DNA of 64,000 nucleotides, taken from Flavobacterium sp. (GTDB taxonomy: Bacteria > Bacteroidota > Bacteroidia > Flavobacteriales > Flavobacteriaceae). Shown here piece by piece: positions 35,244 to 42,446 of this stretch (the stretch's first letter is position 1; each line of letters starts with the position of its first letter). The stretch lies in assembly GCA_016787805.1 (NCBI GenBank), contig JAEUTY010000014.1:27543-91542 (forward strand). Reading direction: 5' to 3'. The notes under the pieces are model-generated. The model did not search any database, was not told the origin of the DNA, and saw nothing but the letters and a program-made list of their open reading frames with translations. Made by a program: the position numbers and the translations under genes.

Positions 35244-35948
35244 ATGAATGCACCATCGACTTTTAAAAGCGCTATTTCTGAACAAGAATTTTCAGAGAAA
35301 GAAAAAGTAGCCGGACGAACCATTCGCACCGCAATTTATACACTCATCAAAGAAGATCATCCCGATTTCGACGTGAATCAGTTCATTGCCGAAAGCGAAT
35401 TGAATGTGTACCGCGAAAAGTATATTTCTAAATTTCTACAGTCGGAAGTAGGTGAGTTGAACGATTTGCACAAAAATGTAATTCATTCGTTGAATGAAGA
35501 TAAATCGTTTGTGTCTAAAGTAGAAGACGAAGTAGATAATCGCACTTTTGGGCAAGTTGTTGCTGATAAAGTAGCGTCGTTTGGTGGTAGTTGGACGTTT
35601 ATTATTTCGTTTTTTGTGTTCATTACCATTTGGATTGGTTCGAATGTTTTTATTTTGATGAACAAAGGTTTTGATCCGTATCCGTTTATTTTGTTAAACT
35701 TAATTTTGTCGTGCATTGCGGCATTACAAGCACCAGTGATTATGATGAGTCAAAACCGTCAAGAGGAAAAAGACCGTGAACGCGCTAAGAAAGATTATAT
35801 GATTAATTTGAAGTCAGAGCTAGAAATCAGGATGCTCGATGAGAAACTCGATCATTTAATCATGCACCAACAACAAGAGTTGATTGAAATTCAGAAAGTT
35901 CAAATTGAGATGATGAATGACATCTTAGAACGAATCAATTCCAAATAA
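35244..35948 (+). CDS. DUF1003 membrane protein
   Basis: 234 residues. A soluble N-terminal half of about 110 residues leads into the DUF1003 core: FGQVVADKVASFGGSWTFII with two helices (FIISFFVFITIWIGSNVFIL and FILLNLILSCIAALQAPVIM). The diagnostic MMSQNRQEEKDRERAKKDY follows. The C-terminus is a coiled coil (IRMLDEKLDHLIMHQQQELIEIQ...). The family is broadly distributed and uncharacterised. The two spacers flanking this gene are related in sequence. Confidence 0.92.
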   Translation: MNAPSTFKSAISEQEFSEKEKVAGRTIRTAIYTLIKEDHPDFDVNQFIAESELNVYREKYISKFLQSEVGELNDLHKNVIHSLNEDKSFVSKVEDEVDNRTFGQVVADKVASFGGSWTFIISFFVFITIWIGSNVFILMNKGFDPYPFILLNLILSCIAALQAPVIMMSQNRQEEKDRERAKKDYMINLKSELEIRMLDEKLDHLIMHQQQELIEIQKVQIEMMNDILERINSK

Positions 35949-36060
35949 CAACTAAATCCGAAAAGCAAAAAAATAAAACTTCGTAAGATTCGTAGCATTT
36001 TGAATTTTAGTGCTTCTATTTTTTAATTTATTTGGAATTTGAGATTTGGTTTTTGAATTT
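35942..36060 (+). repeat. A/T word inverted-repeat spacer, copy 2
   Basis: CAAATAACAA near the left end and TTTTGAATTTTAG, TTTAATTTATTTGGAATTTG and TTTTTGAATTT on the right, the same order of words as copy 1. Confidence 0.6.
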
Positions 36061-36139
36061 TCTTTATTTTTGCTAAAAAATACGGATGATTTCTCTCCGA
36101 AAGAAGGAATTGCGATTTTCAGAATCAATAAGAAAAATT

Positions 36140-37384
36140 ATGTCAGTTTTAGAAAAAATTAGCCCAGCCGAGGCAATTGCTTTGGAAAAAAAGTATGGTG
36201 CGCACAATTACCATCCACTGCCAGTTGTTTTGAGTAGAGGAGAAGGTGTATTTGTTTGGGATTTAGATGGAAAAAAATATTACGATTTCCTTTCGGCGTA
36301 TTCAGCTGTTAATCAAGGTCATTGTCATCCTAAAATTGTGGGTGCAATGGTAGAACAAGCGCAAACGCTTACGTTGACCTCAAGAGCTTTTCACAATGAT
36401 AAATTGGGTGTTTACGAACAATACGTTACCAAATACTTCGGATACGACAAAGTATTACCTATGAATACTGGAGCTGAAGCAGTGGAAACGGCTATTAAAA
36501 TATGCAGAAAATGGGCGTACGAGAAAAAAGGAATTCCTGAAAATCAAGCACAAATTATTGTTTGTGACGGTAATTTCCACGGAAGAACTACGACCATTAT
36601 TTCTTTTTCAAATGATGAAAACGCGCGAAAATTTTTCGGACCTTATACTGGCGGATTCATCAACATTCCTTACAACGACATTGATGCCTTAGAAGCAGCA
36701 TTGTCTTCTTCATCTAATGTAGCAGGATTTTTGGTGGAACCCATTCAAGGTGAAGCAGGAGTTTACGTGCCTTCAGATGGTTATTTAGCGAAAGCGAAAG
36801 CACTTTGCGAAAAACATAACGCTTTGTTCATTGCGGATGAAGTACAAACCGGAATAGCGCGAACAGGTAAATTATTGGCTGTTCATCACGAGGATATTCA
36901 TGCTGATATTTTGGTTTTAGGAAAAGCGCTTTCGGGCGGAGCTTATCCAGTTTCGGCAGTTTTGTCGGATGATACTGTGATGAGTGTTTTGAAACCAGGT
37001 CAACACGGTTCTACTTTTGGAGGAAATCCAGTTGCCGCTACTGTTGCAATAGCTGCTTTGGAAGTAGTTCAAGAAGAAAATTTAGCTGAAAATGCAGAAC
37101 GATTAGGAGTTATTTTCAGAGAAAAATTAGCCGATTACATCAAAACATCCAATATTGCGACTTTGGTGCGTGGAAAAGGACTTTTAAATGCTGTTGTGAT
37201 CAACGACACAGAAGAAAGTGACACTGCGTGGAATATCTGTCTTAAATTGGCTGAAAATGGCTTATTAGCAAAACCTACACACGGAAACATTATCCGCTTT
37301 GCGCCACCTTTGGTAATGAACGAAGAGCAGTTGTTGGATTGTGTTTCGATCATCATCTCGACGTTGAAAGAATTTGAACGATAA
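36140..37384 (+). CDS. rocD: Ornithine-oxo-acid transaminase
   Basis: A PLP enzyme converting ornithine and 2-oxoglutarate to glutamate-5-semialdehyde and glutamate, in arginine/proline catabolism. The PLP lysine lies in [32 protein letters not shown] and the N-terminal [12 protein letters not shown] are typical of ornithine aminotransferases. I chose the ATG at 36140 (414 residues; [20 protein letters not shown]) because related enzymes begin there; the frame is open from 36086. A TATTTTTG box at 36065-36072 lies close upstream, with a possible TTG 16 bases earlier. Confidence 0.95.
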   Translation: MSVLEKISPAEAIALEKKYGAHNYHPLPVVLSRGEGVFVWDLDGKKYYDFLSAYSAVNQGHCHPKIVGAMVEQAQTLTLTSRAFHNDKLGVYEQYVTKYFGYDKVLPMNTGAEAVETAIKICRKWAYEKKGIPENQAQIIVCDGNFHGRTTTIISFSNDENARKFFGPYTGGFINIPYNDIDALEAALSSSSNVAGFLVEPIQGEAGVYVPSDGYLAKAKALCEKHNALFIADEVQTGIARTGKLLAVHHEDIHADILVLGKALSGGAYPVSAVLSDDTVMSVLKPGQHGSTFGGNPVAATVAIAALEVVQEENLAENAERLGVIFREKLADYIKTSNIATLVRGKGLLNAVVINDTEESDTAWNICLKLAENGLLAKPTHGNIIRFAPPLVMNEEQLLDCVSIIISTLKEFER

Positions 37385-37403
37385 AATCAATTTGATAGAA
37401 ATA

Positions 37404-37433
37404 AAAAATCCGTCTAATTACAGACGGATTTTT
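37404..37433. terminator. Bidirectional terminator between rocD and CCC-motif gene
   Basis: Perfect 12-bp stem AAAAATCCGTCT / AGACGGATTTTT with loop AATTAC and flanking A and T runs. Confidence 0.92.
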
Positions 37434-37452
37434 TTATTTTAAAACATGTGGG

Positions 37453-37809
37453 TTATTGCCCCATCATTTCTCTCATTTTTTCTTGTACAGCTTGTGGATC
37501 TTGCATTCCTTCAAGTCCAAATGTAGCAAACATCCAAATGGTCATTAGTAAATAAAGAATACTTAACACGATTCCGATTATAGCTAAAATTTTACCAATG
37601 TTTAAATTATTGTAATTGCTATAAGCTTGAGGGTTAGCATCGTAAAGTGCTTTATCTTTCTTAGCTAAAACCAAAGCTATAATTCCTAAGATAAGGCCAA
37701 TTACACCATAACAGCAGCAGGTTACGATAGATAAAATCCCTAACACCAACACCGCGGTTGCATTGGGTAATTTTTGATTTGTCAATTCGTTGAAGTTTGA
37801 TTGTTCCAT
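37453..37809 (-). CDS. CCC-motif membrane protein
   Basis: 118 residues. The first helix ends in a Cys triplet (ILSIVTCCCYGVIGLILGII), the mark of the 'CCC motif membrane protein' group of Bacteroidota. A cytoplasmic loop AKKDKALYDANPQAYSNYN separates it from the second helix (ILAIIGIVLSILYLLMTIW), and the C-terminus is a Gln/Met-rich amphipathic tail. It follows the DUF2752 gene by 18 bases on the same strand; the two commonly travel together. Function unknown. Confidence 0.85.
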   Translation of the reverse strand: MEQSNFNELTNQKLPNATAVLVLGILSIVTCCCYGVIGLILGIIALVLAKKDKALYDANPQAYSNYNNLNIGKILAIIGIVLSILYLLMTIWMFATFGLEGMQDPQAVQEKMREMMGQ

Positions 37810-37827
37810 AAAAAAAGTATTTAGTTA

Positions 37828-38103
37828 TTAATGGGTTAATTTGTAAAAATAGGAAACTACCATAATCACTGCATTTGCAATTGCTAATCCAATAATCATG
37901 TTTTTGTAATTCCTTGATTTGTCTATAAAATGTAGTCCAATGAATGCAAACAAAAGAATAGTGGTGTAGATGGCAGGAAACATTTTGAAAGCGCCAACAA
38001 AATCACCTTGCAATAACATCCATAATGATCTTTGAGTTCCGCATCCGAAACATTCTATCCCAAAAAGCTTCTTGTTCATGCATGGAACCATGTATTCTTC
38101 CAT
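37828..38103 (-). CDS. DUF2752 small membrane protein
   Basis: 91 residues. The block LFGIECFGCGTQRSLWMLLQGD is the DUF2752 signature: a CxGCGxxR-type motif followed by a helix. Two helices follow (FPAIYTTILLFAFIGLHFI and MIIGLAIANAVIMVVSYFY). The family is uncharacterised. It is upstream of, and presumably co-transcribed with, the CCC-motif gene. An internal ATG five codons in is an alternative start. Confidence 0.87.
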   Translation of the reverse strand: MEEYMVPCMNKKLFGIECFGCGTQRSLWMLLQGDFVGAFKMFPAIYTTILLFAFIGLHFIDKSRNYKNMIIGLAIANAVIMVVSYFYKLTH

Positions 38104-38142
38104 CGCTATTATTTTTAGTATTTACAATTTTACAAATAAAAT

Positions 38143-38175
38143 TTGAATTCCAATCATTTTAGTTTTCTATTTTTG
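38143..38175 (+). promoter_or_regulatory. Promoter of the 38193-Smr unit
   Basis: TTG (38143-38145), a 22-base spacer and TATTTTTG (38168-38175), 17 bases before the ATG at 38193. Confidence 0.75.
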
Positions 38176-38192
38176 AAGAATAAATTAGAACT

Positions 38193-38375
38193 ATGAATAA
38201 GATATTGATTCCTTTAATGGCCGTTTGTTTTTTTATTGCTTTTTACGAACAAAACGAAGAAAAACCCAATCCAATTATTACGGCTTTGGCAGTCATAGTT
38301 TTTGTGTTTGGAATGATAAAATTGAGTGCAAAAACACCGAGTAAAAATAATGAAGAAGAGGATGAAAACATTTAA
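38193..38375 (+). CDS. Small membrane protein upstream of Smr
   Basis: 60 residues with two short helices (ILIPLMAVCFFIAFY and ITALAVIVFVFGMIKL) and an acidic tail (NNEEEDENI). I do not recognise the family. It has a consensus promoter, and its 3' end overlaps the Smr gene by 26 bases in another frame, so the pair is likely one transcript with coupled translation. Confidence 0.7.
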   Translation: MNKILIPLMAVCFFIAFYEQNEEKPNPIITALAVIVFVFGMIKLSAKTPSKNNEEEDENI

Positions 38376-38919
38376 GATAGGCGATGAGGTTTCGGTGCTT
38401 GATGATGCTATTGATGGAGTAGTGGTGGGTGTTAAAAACAATGAAGTTATAATCGAAACTAGTGATAAATTCTTGATGACATATTTTGTCAATGAATTAA
38501 TTAAAGTAAACAATTCCAATGAGTTAAATAGTTTTAACAAAAGCGAAGCTTTAGCTAAAATAAAAAATGACGAAACACCTACTCGAAAGCAAGTTGAACT
38601 TCAAAAAAAGCTTGAAAAAGTGGAACGAGGTGTTCCAGAATTTGATTTGCATATCGAAAAATTAGTCAAAAATAGAAACGCTTTATCCAATTTTGACATC
38701 CTAACCATTCAATTGGAAACAGCCAAAAGGCACATCGATTTTTCAATCAAAAACCGCATTCCTAAAATTGTTTTTATTCATGGTGTTGGTGAAGGTGTTT
38801 TGAAGTCGGAATTGGATTTTATGTTGAAACGTTATGAGCAAATTTCGTTTCAAGATGCCAATTATCAAAAATATGGTTTGGGGGCAACTGAGGTTTTTTT
38901 TAAGCAAAATGTCCGTTAG
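38350..38919 (+). CDS. Smr/MutS2-type domain protein
   Basis: About 189 residues. The N-terminal part (FKIGDEVSVLDDAIDGVVVG) is an SH3-like fold; a charged linker leads to a C-terminal Smr domain. The Smr motifs are FDLHIEKL (DxHxxxL) and IHGVGEGVLKSEL (HGxGxGxLr). Smr domains are nucleases or nucleic-acid binders, including in MutS2, which clears collided ribosomes; standalone versions are uncharacterised in this group. The start at 38350 follows an A-rich stretch; 38362 is an alternative. Confidence 0.87.
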   Translation: MKKRMKTFKIGDEVSVLDDAIDGVVVGVKNNEVIIETSDKFLMTYFVNELIKVNNSNELNSFNKSEALAKIKNDETPTRKQVELQKKLEKVERGVPEFDLHIEKLVKNRNALSNFDILTIQLETAKRHIDFSIKNRIPKIVFIHGVGEGVLKSELDFMLKRYEQISFQDANYQKYGLGATEVFFKQNVR

Positions 38920-38983
38920 GTTTTTCGTATTTTTGTAAAATAAATAACCATCCATTTCAAGTAAATAATTTCTATTTGTAATA

Positions 38984-40108
38984 ATGAATAAAATATATTT
39001 AGATAACGCCGCAACCACTCCATTGCGAAAAGAAGTAATCGACGAGATGATGAATGTTTTGCAAAATGATTTTGGCAACGCTTCGTCAACGCACAGTTTT
39101 GGTAGAAGTGCCAAAAACCTTATTGAAACTTCTCGTAAAAGTATTGCCAAACACTTGGGTTGTACTTCACAAGAAATTATTTTTACAACCAATGCCACTG
39201 AAGCCACTAATTGGATACTCAGAAGTCTGGTAAAGGATTTGGGTGTAAGGCGAATTATTACCAGTAAAATCGAACACCACGCTACCTTGTACACCGTTAA
39301 ACAATTGCAAAAAGAGTTTGGTATTGCTGTAGATTATGTGTCTATTTTGCCAAATGGATCTGTCGATTATTCGCATTTAGTTACTCTATTGTCAAGTAAT
39401 CCTGATAAAACTTTAGTTACCTTAATGCATGTCAATAACGAAATCGGAACTGTTTTGGATATTGCAAAAACCACTTCCATTTGTCATCAATACAATGCTT
39501 TATTTCATTGTGATACAGTGCAGTCGATTGGTAAAGCTGAGTTTGATTTGGCTGAAATTCCAGTTGATTTTTTAGTAGCCAGTGCACATAAATTCTACGG
39601 ACCCAAAGGTGCTGGTTTTGCGTTTGTTCGAAAAGGAATTGTTTTGCAACCTATATTTTATGGAGGCGAGCAGGAAAAAGGTTTACGGGCCGGAACGGAA
39701 GCGGTACATCAAATTGTGGGTATGGCGAAAGCGTTAGAGTTATCGTATGAGAAGTTAAACGAAGAGCGATCGTACATTATCGACTTAAAAAACTATTGTA
39801 TAGAGCAAATGAAGTCCAACTTTCCTGAGATTAAAATCAATGGAGAAAACACTTTTTACAATATTTTGAATGTGTTATTGCCTTTTTCAGAAGAAAAGAC
39901 CGCTATGATTTTATTTAATTTGGATATGAAAGGAATAGCTGTTTCACGCGGAAGTGCTTGCCAAAGCGGAAGTGTGAAACCTTCACATGTTTTAGCCGAA
40001 ATTTTAACCGAAGAAGATTTGAAAAAACCAAGTCTACGAGTTTCTTTTAGTCATTACAATACTAAAGAAGAAATTGATGCTTTGATTGATGGTTTAAAAG
40101 GAATTTAA
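38984..40108 (+). CDS. Cysteine desulfurase (NifS/IscS-type)
   Basis: A PLP enzyme releasing sulfur from cysteine as an enzyme persulfide, for Fe-S cluster or tRNA thiolation. The N-terminal IYLDNAATTPLRKEV, the PLP lysine in ASAHKFYGPKGAGF and the catalytic Cys in SRGSACQSGSVKPSH are diagnostic of class I enzymes. It has 374 residues. No isc/suf partner is adjacent, so the acceptor is open. It converges with the AlkD-like gene, overlapping it by four bases. A TATTTTTG box lies at 38928-38935 without a clear -33. Confidence 0.92.
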   Translation: MNKIYLDNAATTPLRKEVIDEMMNVLQNDFGNASSTHSFGRSAKNLIETSRKSIAKHLGCTSQEIIFTTNATEATNWILRSLVKDLGVRRIITSKIEHHATLYTVKQLQKEFGIAVDYVSILPNGSVDYSHLVTLLSSNPDKTLVTLMHVNNEIGTVLDIAKTTSICHQYNALFHCDTVQSIGKAEFDLAEIPVDFLVASAHKFYGPKGAGFAFVRKGIVLQPIFYGGEQEKGLRAGTEAVHQIVGMAKALELSYEKLNEERSYIIDLKNYCIEQMKSNFPEIKINGENTFYNILNVLLPFSEEKTAMILFNLDMKGIAVSRGSACQSGSVKPSHVLAEILTEEDLKKPSLRVSFSHYNTKEEIDALIDGLKGI

Positions 40109-40812
40109 CACCTTGAAGTAGCGCGTTTTTTACCTAATTTACCTGAGTTTACCACCTTGTTGATGTATTCGGTTGCTAATGGTGTTTTACAAGCTGTTCC
40201 AGCCAAAATAACTTCAACTTTTCCCATATTTTTGGCAGTTTCTAATGCTTTTTTGTTGAGGTCTTTGATGAACGATCCAATTGCAATCACAAATGCATTC
40301 ATCGAACGTTTGAGTGTGTTAGGAGAAGTATGAATGTTTTTTTCAACAAAATCTAACAATTCACTGTATTTAGCAAGGTCTAATTGATCGTCTGAATTAA
40401 CTGCAGCGAAACTAGAAAGTGTTGCCCAACCTGCACATGCTGTATTTTCATTATTAGATGTTATCCATTTTAATCCAAGCTGAAACCCAAAAGGTGTTTC
40501 GGATGCAACCCAAGGCACAGCGTATTGGTTGAGGTAAAGCCAATACGCATTTTTAACCCATTCGTCTAAATCATTTTCGGTAATTTTGGTTTCATCGGCC
40601 ATTAGTCCGGCCAAATACATCGCGTCAGAATTACCAGTTTTGTATAAATCCAATGAAAGTTCGTGGTTCTTTTTGGTCTTTTTTAAGATCTTCTTTAAAT
40701 CGGCAATTTTCACGCCAAACAAAGGCTCTTGCGCACCATGAGTCATTAGTGTTTTCTTAGTTTGTGCGTCGGCATAGCCTTCTAATTCTTTTAAAACTTC
40801 TGTTGTTGTCAT
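40105..40812 (-). CDS. DNA alkylation repair protein (AlkD-like)
   Basis: 235 residues forming HEAT-like helical repeats. The N-terminal GAQEPLFGVKIADLKKILKK and the segment YLAGLMADETKITENDLDEW are typical of the AlkD/'DNA alkylation repair' superfamily. Some members excise alkylated bases without base flipping; others lack activity. The Lys-rich C-terminus (SGKLGKKRATSRC) could contact DNA. Convergent with the cysteine desulfurase gene with a four-base overlap, so no terminator separates them. Upstream lies the padR operator region (40813-40921), from which it points away. Confidence 0.85.
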   Translation of the reverse strand: MTTTEVLKELEGYADAQTKKTLMTHGAQEPLFGVKIADLKKILKKTKKNHELSLDLYKTGNSDAMYLAGLMADETKITENDLDEWVKNAYWLYLNQYAVPWVASETPFGFQLGLKWITSNNENTACAGWATLSSFAAVNSDDQLDLAKYSELLDFVEKNIHTSPNTLKRSMNAFVIAIGSFIKDLNKKALETAKNMGKVEVILAGTACKTPLATEYINKVVNSGKLGKKRATSRC

Positions 40813-40864
40813 TGTAAAATAATATAAGTAAAAATAAAAAAAAATATAAATATTTTATACATAA

Positions 40865-40897
40865 TTGTTAGATACATAATATTCTTATGTATATTTG
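40865..40897 (+). promoter_or_regulatory. Promoter of the padR operon
   Basis: TTG (40865-40867), a 22-base spacer, TATATTTG (40890-40897), then GCG. The -7 box overlaps the right half of the operator-like inverted repeat. Confidence 0.85.
40872..40892. promoter_or_regulatory. Putative PadR operator
   Basis: Inverted repeat ATACATAA-TATTC-TTATGTAT covering the spacer and part of the -7 box of the padR promoter; a further ATACATAA half site lies at 40857-40864. PadR-family regulators bind ATAC/GTAT- and ATGT/ACAT-type dyads, so autorepression is likely. Confidence 0.7.
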
Positions 40898-40921
40898 CGT
40901 TATCTATTTAAATAAAAAATT

Positions 40922-41263
40922 ATGTTGTATTCATCAGAATTAATAAAAGGGACTTTAAAAACGATTGTTTTGAAGCAATTGGAAAACAACAAACGCATGT
41001 ATGGTTACGAAATTACGCAACGTGTAAAAGAGTTATCATTGGATAAAATTCAGATTACAGAAGGCGCTTTGTATCCTACCTTACATTCATTAGAAGCCGA
41101 AGGTTTGGTTACAGTTGAAACCGAATATATAGGCAAGCGAGTTCGTAAGTATTACAGTTTGAGTGCTGCTGGAAAATCAAAAATTGATGAAAAAGTGAGC
41201 GAATTGACTGATTTTATGAACACGATGAAATTTTTGTTAGACATTAATCCACAAGCGGTATAA
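40922..41263 (+). CDS. PadR family transcriptional regulator
   Basis: 113 residues forming a winged helix with a C-terminal helix for dimerisation. MYGYEITQRVKEL, QITEGALYPTLHSLEAEGLV and the wing RKYYSLSAAGKSKI are the family signatures. PadR regulators often repress their own operon and a linked membrane or transport gene, which matches the operator upstream and the membrane-protein gene starting on the base after its stop. A second PadR (62853) heads another envelope operon in the window. The ligand is unknown. Confidence 0.95.
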   Translation: MLYSSELIKGTLKTIVLKQLENNKRMYGYEITQRVKELSLDKIQITEGALYPTLHSLEAEGLVTVETEYIGKRVRKYYSLSAAGKSKIDEKVSELTDFMNTMKFLLDINPQAV

Positions 41264-42391
41264 ATGTATTGTATCAGTGATCAACAAATTGATTTTATTC
41301 TTGATGACATCAGTGCACGTGGCGTCAAGATGGTCAGCCTGCAGCAAGACCTATTGGATCATGTTTGTTGTATTATTGAGCATAATCTCGATGAAGATGG
41401 TGATTTCGAGAGCTTTTATTTCAATGAAATTGCAAAATTTTATGAAAAGCAATTAGTTGAAATAGAGGAGGAGACCATCCATTTATTAATTCATAAAAAC
41501 TATTATGTGATGAAAAAAATAATGTTAGTTAGTGGAAGTGTTTCAGCTTCTTTATTATGTTTAGGCCTACTTTTTAAATTTTTGCATTGGCCAGGCGCAT
41601 CGTTCCTTCTTTTGGTTGGTGTTGTGCTTTTGAGTTTGGTGTTTTTGCCTTTACTTTTTGTGCTAAAAGCCAAAGAGAAAAAAGAAAGCAAAGAGAAAGT
41701 GGTCATTGGTTTGGGTGCTTTGGCAGCAATATCAATTAGTTTGGGTGTTTTATTCAAAGTTATGCATTGGCCATTTGCAAATGTGTTGTGCATTTCAGCC
41801 TTGTTTATTATGGTGTTTTTGTTTTTGCCGATTTATTTCTTTTCCGGAATTAAAAACCCAGACACGAAAGTCAATACAATAGTTTCTTCTATACTTATTA
41901 TTACAGGAAGCGCTTTGATTTTGACTTTGGTTAGAAGTCCGTATGGAACCCAAAAACTGTACGCTGAGAACACAAGAACATATTTAATCAATGAGCAAAT
42001 TTTAGAAAATGAGCGGCAACTATTGAATTTACAGGAAGAATCACTCTCGCAAGATTTGAAAAAAAGTAGTGATTTGGTTTATTCTTTTTGTCAGGAGTTA
42101 AAAGAGAAAGCGTTGCAAAAGGAAACAGGAACAGCAAATTTTTCTGGCAATCATGAGAATGATGACTTTATCATTGGAGAAACAAGTTTTGTTCAACATG
42201 TTGCATCGTCGAGTTTATCAGAATTGAAAAACAGAGTCGAAGCGTACAATTTGAAATTGACAGCAAATCAGCAAAAAATTCCGTTAACCAATTCTATTTT
42301 ATCTAATGGAAATACAAAAATGGATTTGGCATTGAATGATTTAATTCAAATTCAGATGATTGTGCTACAAAATCAACGCGTAAAATCGTAA
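41264..42391 (+). CDS. PadR-linked membrane protein with duplicated FKxxHWP motif
   Basis: 375 residues. The N-terminal 75 residues are helical and acidic (FILDDISARGVK..., LLDHVCCIIEHNL...), similar in layout to the HAAS-type domains that accompany PadR regulators. Two membrane repeats then occur with an exact 60-residue offset: LFKFLHWP at 103-110 and LFKVMHWP at 163-170, with LPL at 128 and LPI at 188. A fifth helix (about 205-222) precedes a soluble coiled-coil domain of about 150 residues. The HWP motif recalls the GldL gliding-motor subunit. Function unknown; regulation by the adjacent PadR is very likely. Confidence 0.8.
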   Translation: MYCISDQQIDFILDDISARGVKMVSLQQDLLDHVCCIIEHNLDEDGDFESFYFNEIAKFYEKQLVEIEEETIHLLIHKNYYVMKKIMLVSGSVSASLLCLGLLFKFLHWPGASFLLLVGVVLLSLVFLPLLFVLKAKEKKESKEKVVIGLGALAAISISLGVLFKVMHWPFANVLCISALFIMVFLFLPIYFFSGIKNPDTKVNTIVSSILIITGSALILTLVRSPYGTQKLYAENTRTYLINEQILENERQLLNLQEESLSQDLKKSSDLVYSFCQELKEKALQKETGTANFSGNHENDDFIIGETSFVQHVASSSLSELKNRVEAYNLKLTANQQKIPLTNSILSNGNTKMDLALNDLIQIQMIVLQNQRVKS

Positions 42392-42397
42392 AAAAAA

Positions 42398-42427
42398 AAA
42401 ATCCGCTCTACAACTGGAGCGGATTTT
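42398..42427. terminator. Bidirectional terminator between padR operon and M28 gene
   Basis: Stem AAAATCCGCTC / GAGCGGATTTT with loop TACAACTG, preceded by an A run and followed by T-rich sequence. Confidence 0.88.
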
Positions 42428-42446
42428 CTATTTTAAATTCTACTAT

